Source of the DNA: JACJYM01 sp965230495
Lineage (GTDB): Bacteria > Bacteroidota > Bacteroidia > Chitinophagales > Saprospiraceae
Assembly: GCA_965230495.1 (NCBI GenBank)
Contig: OZ246004.1
Location: forward strand, 1,054,001 to 1,118,000
Length of the DNA stretch: 64,000 nucleotides
Reading direction: 5' to 3'
Shown piece after piece: positions 60,704 to 64,000 of this stretch; the first letter of the stretch is position 1, and every line of letters begins with the position of its first letter. The notes under the pieces are model-generated. The model was not told where the DNA came from. It searched no databases and worked only from the letters and a program-made list of their open reading frames with translations. The position numbers and the translations under genes were made by a program.

Positions 60704-63700
60704 CTAATCAGTTGTTTTATAGACTTTCGTGTCGTAGTTGTTACTTGTTATGATAAAATACGTTTCACCCTTTTCAGATAGTTTTTCTATATCCTTACAA
60801 TTGGTCGAAATATTTAATCCACTCCTTGAGGGATGTACAGGTGTGAATGAGCCATCTTTGTGAGATAATAAAATAAGCCCCACGGATGCATCATGTCTAA
60901 CCGTTTCTACTTCGGCATCAAAAAGATTACCGACCAAAATGATATCTTTCAGACCATCTTTATTAAAATCATGTGTTTCTATTCCTTGCACACTAGATAT
61001 CTGAGCCAAATTAGGAAAAGATGTGAATTCATACTTGTCACCAATCTTCTTCAAAATACCACTACTAAAGTGATTCGCTTCCAAAACAAGTGCATTTTCT
61101 ATATCCTCACCTAGTATATCACTTACCTCGGCATGGGCGAACTTTTCATAAGTTTTAAACTTCCTTTTCAAATGAGGCAATTGTTCGGAAGAACATTCAA
61201 ACCCGCGAATAGGAACTTCTCCATATTTACTATTTTTTGCCAGTACTACATCAAAAGATCGATCTTTGTTGAAATCACTACCATAGACTTTTAATGGTTT
61301 TTTTTCGGTAGCTCGATACTTGTTATTCATCCCAATATTACCAAGAAGAATCTCATCCATTCCATCATTATCTATGTCATCCGCTTTTACTTCAAACCAC
61401 CATCCATTTAGCTGTTTATCAATATATTGTCTGGATTTATCTACTAATATGCCTTGGTTATTGACGAGAAAAGTAGGATGCATCCACTCTCCTACTACAA
61501 TCAGGTCTTCCCAGCCATCTTGATTAATATCTGTAGTGGCTGCAGAAGTTACCATTCCCATATTTTCAAATTTAAAATTTGGATCGATACTTAGTTTGCC
61601 TTTTTCATTGATTAATATGTAGGATGTGCCAGGGTAAGGATATCTTTTTCCTTGCATTCTACCTCCCACAAACAAATCAAGATAGCCATCTTTATTCAGA
61701 TCGAATGGTATAACTATAGAACCATCAGAAGACGGTAAATCTATGGTTGATTTAGAAAAAGTTCCTTTTCCATCGTTGATATATAACCTGTCCGTATTTA
61801 ACTCATGACCTAGTCCATGCTCACCACCTCCACTTACTACATATAGATCTTTGTCACCATCATTGTCCACATCAAATAAACAGGATCCCATATCTTCGTA
61901 CATGTCCTCCATTTCCTTTTTTTCGGACCTTAAAAAGTTTTTACCTTCAAAAGTATATATCTGACCAGCTTGCTTTTTTGCCCCACCTATAAATATATCC
62001 TTCGTTCCATCGCCATCAATATCTCCACTAGTAATAAAAGGTCCATTACGAGATTCCATATGAGGAATAAGGATTTGTGATTGAAAATCATTATAGGCAT
62101 TTTCTTGATGTCGAAAATCAACACCCATTTCGGCAGTAATTTCTTTCACTAACGGATTTATTTGATGTATACTATGTCGTCCATTAACCTTTCCTTGGCT
62201 TGCGTCGAATTTATATAAAGTATCTACGCCGATATCATATTCCTTTAACATCTTGCCATTTGAAAAGAAGATTATTAAAGAATCTAATTTGGATGCATTT
62301 GCTAAACCGAAATGAATCATACTTTCAGAACACGATTGATATCCTCTCACGTTATGTAATTCTCCCACCTGCATCTGACCATTGTAAAATATCTTCACTG
62401 AAGCATTGAGATCTATCATTTTACCATCAGTAATATTGAATCTAACCCAATGTCCCGATGCGATGTTATTCTGATAAATTTTGGCTTTATCATTTGTATT
62501 TGATACAATTACATCTAGATCTCCATCATTATCCAAGTCCGCATAAGAAGCCCCAAATGAAAAACCACTATAATCAAAGCCCCATTCGATACTATTATCC
62601 AAAAAACCAAGGTCACCATTGTTGCGAAAGGCGAAATTTGGAAGTTTTTCAACTTCTGTTTCCATCGCGAGTTGAAGTAAATCGACTTCCGCTTTATTTT
62701 TCATTTTCTTCATTTTGGTATTAAAATCATTGTTCTTGATATTTCGATTAATACCATTGGTAACGAGAGCATCTTTAAACCCATCATTATCAATATCGGC
62801 AAGCAAAATGCTCCAACTCCAATCTGTACTTGAAATTCCAGACAATTGTCCAATTTCAGAATATGGTAAGTTCTTTCCATTATTAAGCTGAAGGATATTA
62901 GACATATACTGAAAGTGATTACCATTTGCCACATTTTTCCAGAATTGTTTGATATCCATGGATGGCATGTTGGTCTTGGATCTTACATGATCTTGTGATC
63001 GCATATCTAAAACGGCGATATCATATAATGTATCGTTATTGATATCTGCTATATCCATTCCCATAGAAGAATAAGACATATGTTTTAGTTTTTCAAAGGC
63101 CATGTTTTTAAAACTTCTACCTTGTTGGTTTATGAGCATTAGATCAGGTTTTTCGAAATCATTCGCTACGTAGATATCCGTCCAACCATCTTGATTAATA
63201 TCTACTGTAGAAAGTCCCAATCCAAAAGCATGCGGATAATTTCCAAGCGTTTCTTTTGTTACATCTTCAAAATGTCCATTCTTATTAAGATATAAATGAT
63301 CTTTAAAGACATAGGGTATATTGTTCTTATTAATATACTCTAGCTTCTGATCATATCTGTGAGAAGGAGCATTCATAACATATAAGTCCAAAAAACCATC
63401 TTTATTGAAATCGAAAAAAGAAGCTTGTGTTGTATGTCCTTGGTCATTAACACCATATTTTTCTGCACTTTCCGTAAATGTCAAATCACCATTATTGATA
63501 TATAATTTATTTGCTCGTAAATCTTCTTTTTCGGAATCTTTATTCCATGACATTTTACTAACATAAATATCGAGCCAACCATCATTATTAACATCAGCCA
63601 TGCAAATACCCGAAGACCAGCTTTCTTCACTAATCCCTGATGTGGAAGTGATATCTTCGAAATTGAAATCACCTTTATTGAGAAATAATTTATCCTCATT

Positions 63701-63961
63701 CATATTTCCACAAAAATATATGTCGATTAAGCCATCGTTGTTAACATCTCCAACACCCACGCCTGCACCGTTATAAATAGACTCCCATACCAAATGATGA
63801 TTATGCTCATTTTCCTTAACTATATTGGTAAAATCTACTCCAGTCTTGGAAGAAGCAAGGCTTACAAATTTTTTAAAACTCTTTTTATCAGTATCTTCTG
63901 AGCAAGAAATTAGAAGGAATACAATGAGAACAAATACTGTTCTGCAAATATTAATCTTCAT
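60704..63961 (-). CDS. FG-GAP/VCBS-repeat lipoprotein with ASPIC/UnbV domain (CRTAC1-like)
   Basis: About 1085 residues. A lipoprotein signal (FLLISC before SEDTD) anchors it. At least 14 FG-GAP/VCBS motifs of the form D.N.DG..D..V are visible (e.g. DVNNDGWLDIYVSK, DIDNDGFKDALVTN, DVDNDGDKDLYVVS), forming two beta-propellers with calcium sites. Between them lies an ASPIC/UnbV domain (RFNITDGKMIDLNASVK ... LHNVRGYQSCSESMIHFG). Such proteins act outside the cell and are linked to carbohydrate or host binding in this phylum; the function here is unknown. ATG 63961 is preferred to 63970. It is 104 bp upstream of the SprB-repeat gene on the same strand. Confidence 0.88.
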   Translation of the reverse strand: MKINICRTVFVLIVFLLISCSEDTDKKSFKKFVSLASSKTGVDFTNIVKENEHNHHLVWESIYNGAGVGVGDVNNDGLIDIYFCGNMNEDKLFLNKGDFNFEDITSTSGISEESWSSGICMADVNNDGWLDIYVSKMSWNKDSEKEDLRANKLYINNGDLTFTESAEKYGVNDQGHTTQASFFDFNKDGFLDLYVMNAPSHRYDQKLEYINKNNIPYVFKDHLYLNKNGHFEDVTKETLGNYPHAFGLGLSTVDINQDGWTDIYVANDFEKPDLMLINQQGRSFKNMAFEKLKHMSYSSMGMDIADINNDTLYDIAVLDMRSQDHVRSKTNMPSMDIKQFWKNVANGNHFQYMSNILQLNNGKNLPYSEIGQLSGISSTDWSWSILLADIDNDGFKDALVTNGINRNIKNNDFNTKMKKMKNKAEVDLLQLAMETEVEKLPNFAFRNNGDLGFLDNSIEWGFDYSGFSFGASYADLDNDGDLDVIVSNTNDKAKIYQNNIASGHWVRFNITDGKMIDLNASVKIFYNGQMQVGELHNVRGYQSCSESMIHFGLANASKLDSLIIFFSNGKMLKEYDIGVDTLYKFDASQGKVNGRHSIHQINPLVKEITAEMGVDFRHQENAYNDFQSQILIPHMESRNGPFITSGDIDGDGTKDIFIGGAKKQAGQIYTFEGKNFLRSEKKEMEDMYEDMGSCLFDVDNDGDKDLYVVSGGGEHGLGHELNTDRLYINDGKGTFSKSTIDLPSSDGSIVIPFDLNKDGYLDLFVGGRMQGKRYPYPGTSYILINEKGKLSIDPNFKFENMGMVTSAATTDINQDGWEDLIVVGEWMHPTFLVNNQGILVDKSRQYIDKQLNGWWFEVKADDIDNDGMDEILLGNIGMNNKYRATEKKPLKVYGSDFNKDRSFDVVLAKNSKYGEVPIRGFECSSEQLPHLKRKFKTYEKFAHAEVSDILGEDIENALVLEANHFSSGILKKIGDKYEFTSFPNLAQISSVQGIETHDFNKDGLKDIILVGNLFDAEVETVRHDASVGLILLSHKDGSFTPVHPSRSGLNISTNCKDIEKLSEKGETYFIITSNNYDTKVYKTTD

Positions 63962-64000
63962 ATTGATCATATATTGGAAAATATAATTGAATAAAGATAA

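Noticed and set aside
1..64000. CRISPR array, prophage or known defence island
   Set aside because: No regularly spaced repeats, phage structural genes or recognised defence nucleases were found; the only mobile DNA recognised is the IS pair.

Overview
The window looks like a chromosomal segment of a free-living, probably aquatic member of the Bacteroidota. Direct signs are the low GC content, three large secreted proteins ending in type IX secretion (T9SS) C-terminal sorting domains, SprB-type surface repeats, many short lipoproteins with a Cys lipobox, little sign of Shine-Dalgarno sequences, and several promoters of the Bacteroidota form (TTTG or TTG, about 19-21 bp, TAnnTTTG). The epimerase-type threonine dehydrogenase with Kbl and the kdsC/UbiA-like/maf cluster fit the same phylum. 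Class or genus cannot be fixed from the sequence alone.

Layout. 1-5.2 kb (+): end of mnmD, a 2Fe-2S ferredoxin and iscX, then an overlapping kdsC / UbiA-like prenyltransferase / maf cluster, an ABC-2 exporter pair and a DUF1059 protein. 5.3-8.8 kb: lipoproteins, tRNA-Ala(GGC), and divergent uridine kinase and CNT nucleoside transporter genes. 8.8-15.3 kb: alaS, an M23 peptidase, an Lrp/AsnC regulator facing an asnB-like gene, and a NadR-like kinase. 15.5-18.3 kb (+): an unknown gene, tdh and kbl (threonine to glycine plus acetyl-CoA). 18.3-24.4 kb (-): an unknown gene, smc, and a TPR-PD40-SPOR envelope protein. 24.6-38.3 kb: a T9SS subtilase, a YwaF-like membrane protein with a transglutaminase-like partner, pyrRB, a type-2 asparaginase, a T9SS/dockerin protein, queG and a UvrD/PcrA helicase. 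38.3-48.2 kb: pdxJ, a CPBP protease with cdsA, a UbiA/MqnP-like prenyltransferase, a DUF1573 lipoprotein, a PolX-like protein with a decayed polymerase site, a MORN lipoprotein, a TPR protein, ribH, a GNAT and an MBL-fold hydrolase.

48.2-53.0 kb is an accessory stretch of short, poorly conserved, mostly minus-strand genes for small membrane proteins and lipoproteins, with two gene remnants and a duplicated upstream element carrying 21-bp-periodic direct repeats. It ends at a nested insertion: a dead ISAon1-type (ISL3-group) element from 53100 to 54322, and an apparently intact IS3/IS150-type element (54323-55676) that landed exactly at its right end. Just beyond the IS3 element lies a candidate small RNA with its own Bacteroidota-type -7 box, a GC-rich hairpin and an intrinsic terminator, in the 3' flank of a vanadium-haloperoxidase lipoprotein gene. 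The window closes with two giant surface proteins: a CxxCH-containing, SprB-repeat T9SS protein and an FG-GAP/ASPIC-UnbV lipoprotein.

The core genes serve ordinary housekeeping (translation, pyrimidine salvage and synthesis, cofactors, lipid synthesis, chromosome structure). The features most worth a second look are the candidate small RNA, the twin upstream elements, the decayed PolX-PHP protein, the transglutaminase-like/YwaF pair and the possible haem-binding surface protein. No CRISPR array, prophage or recognised defence system was seen.
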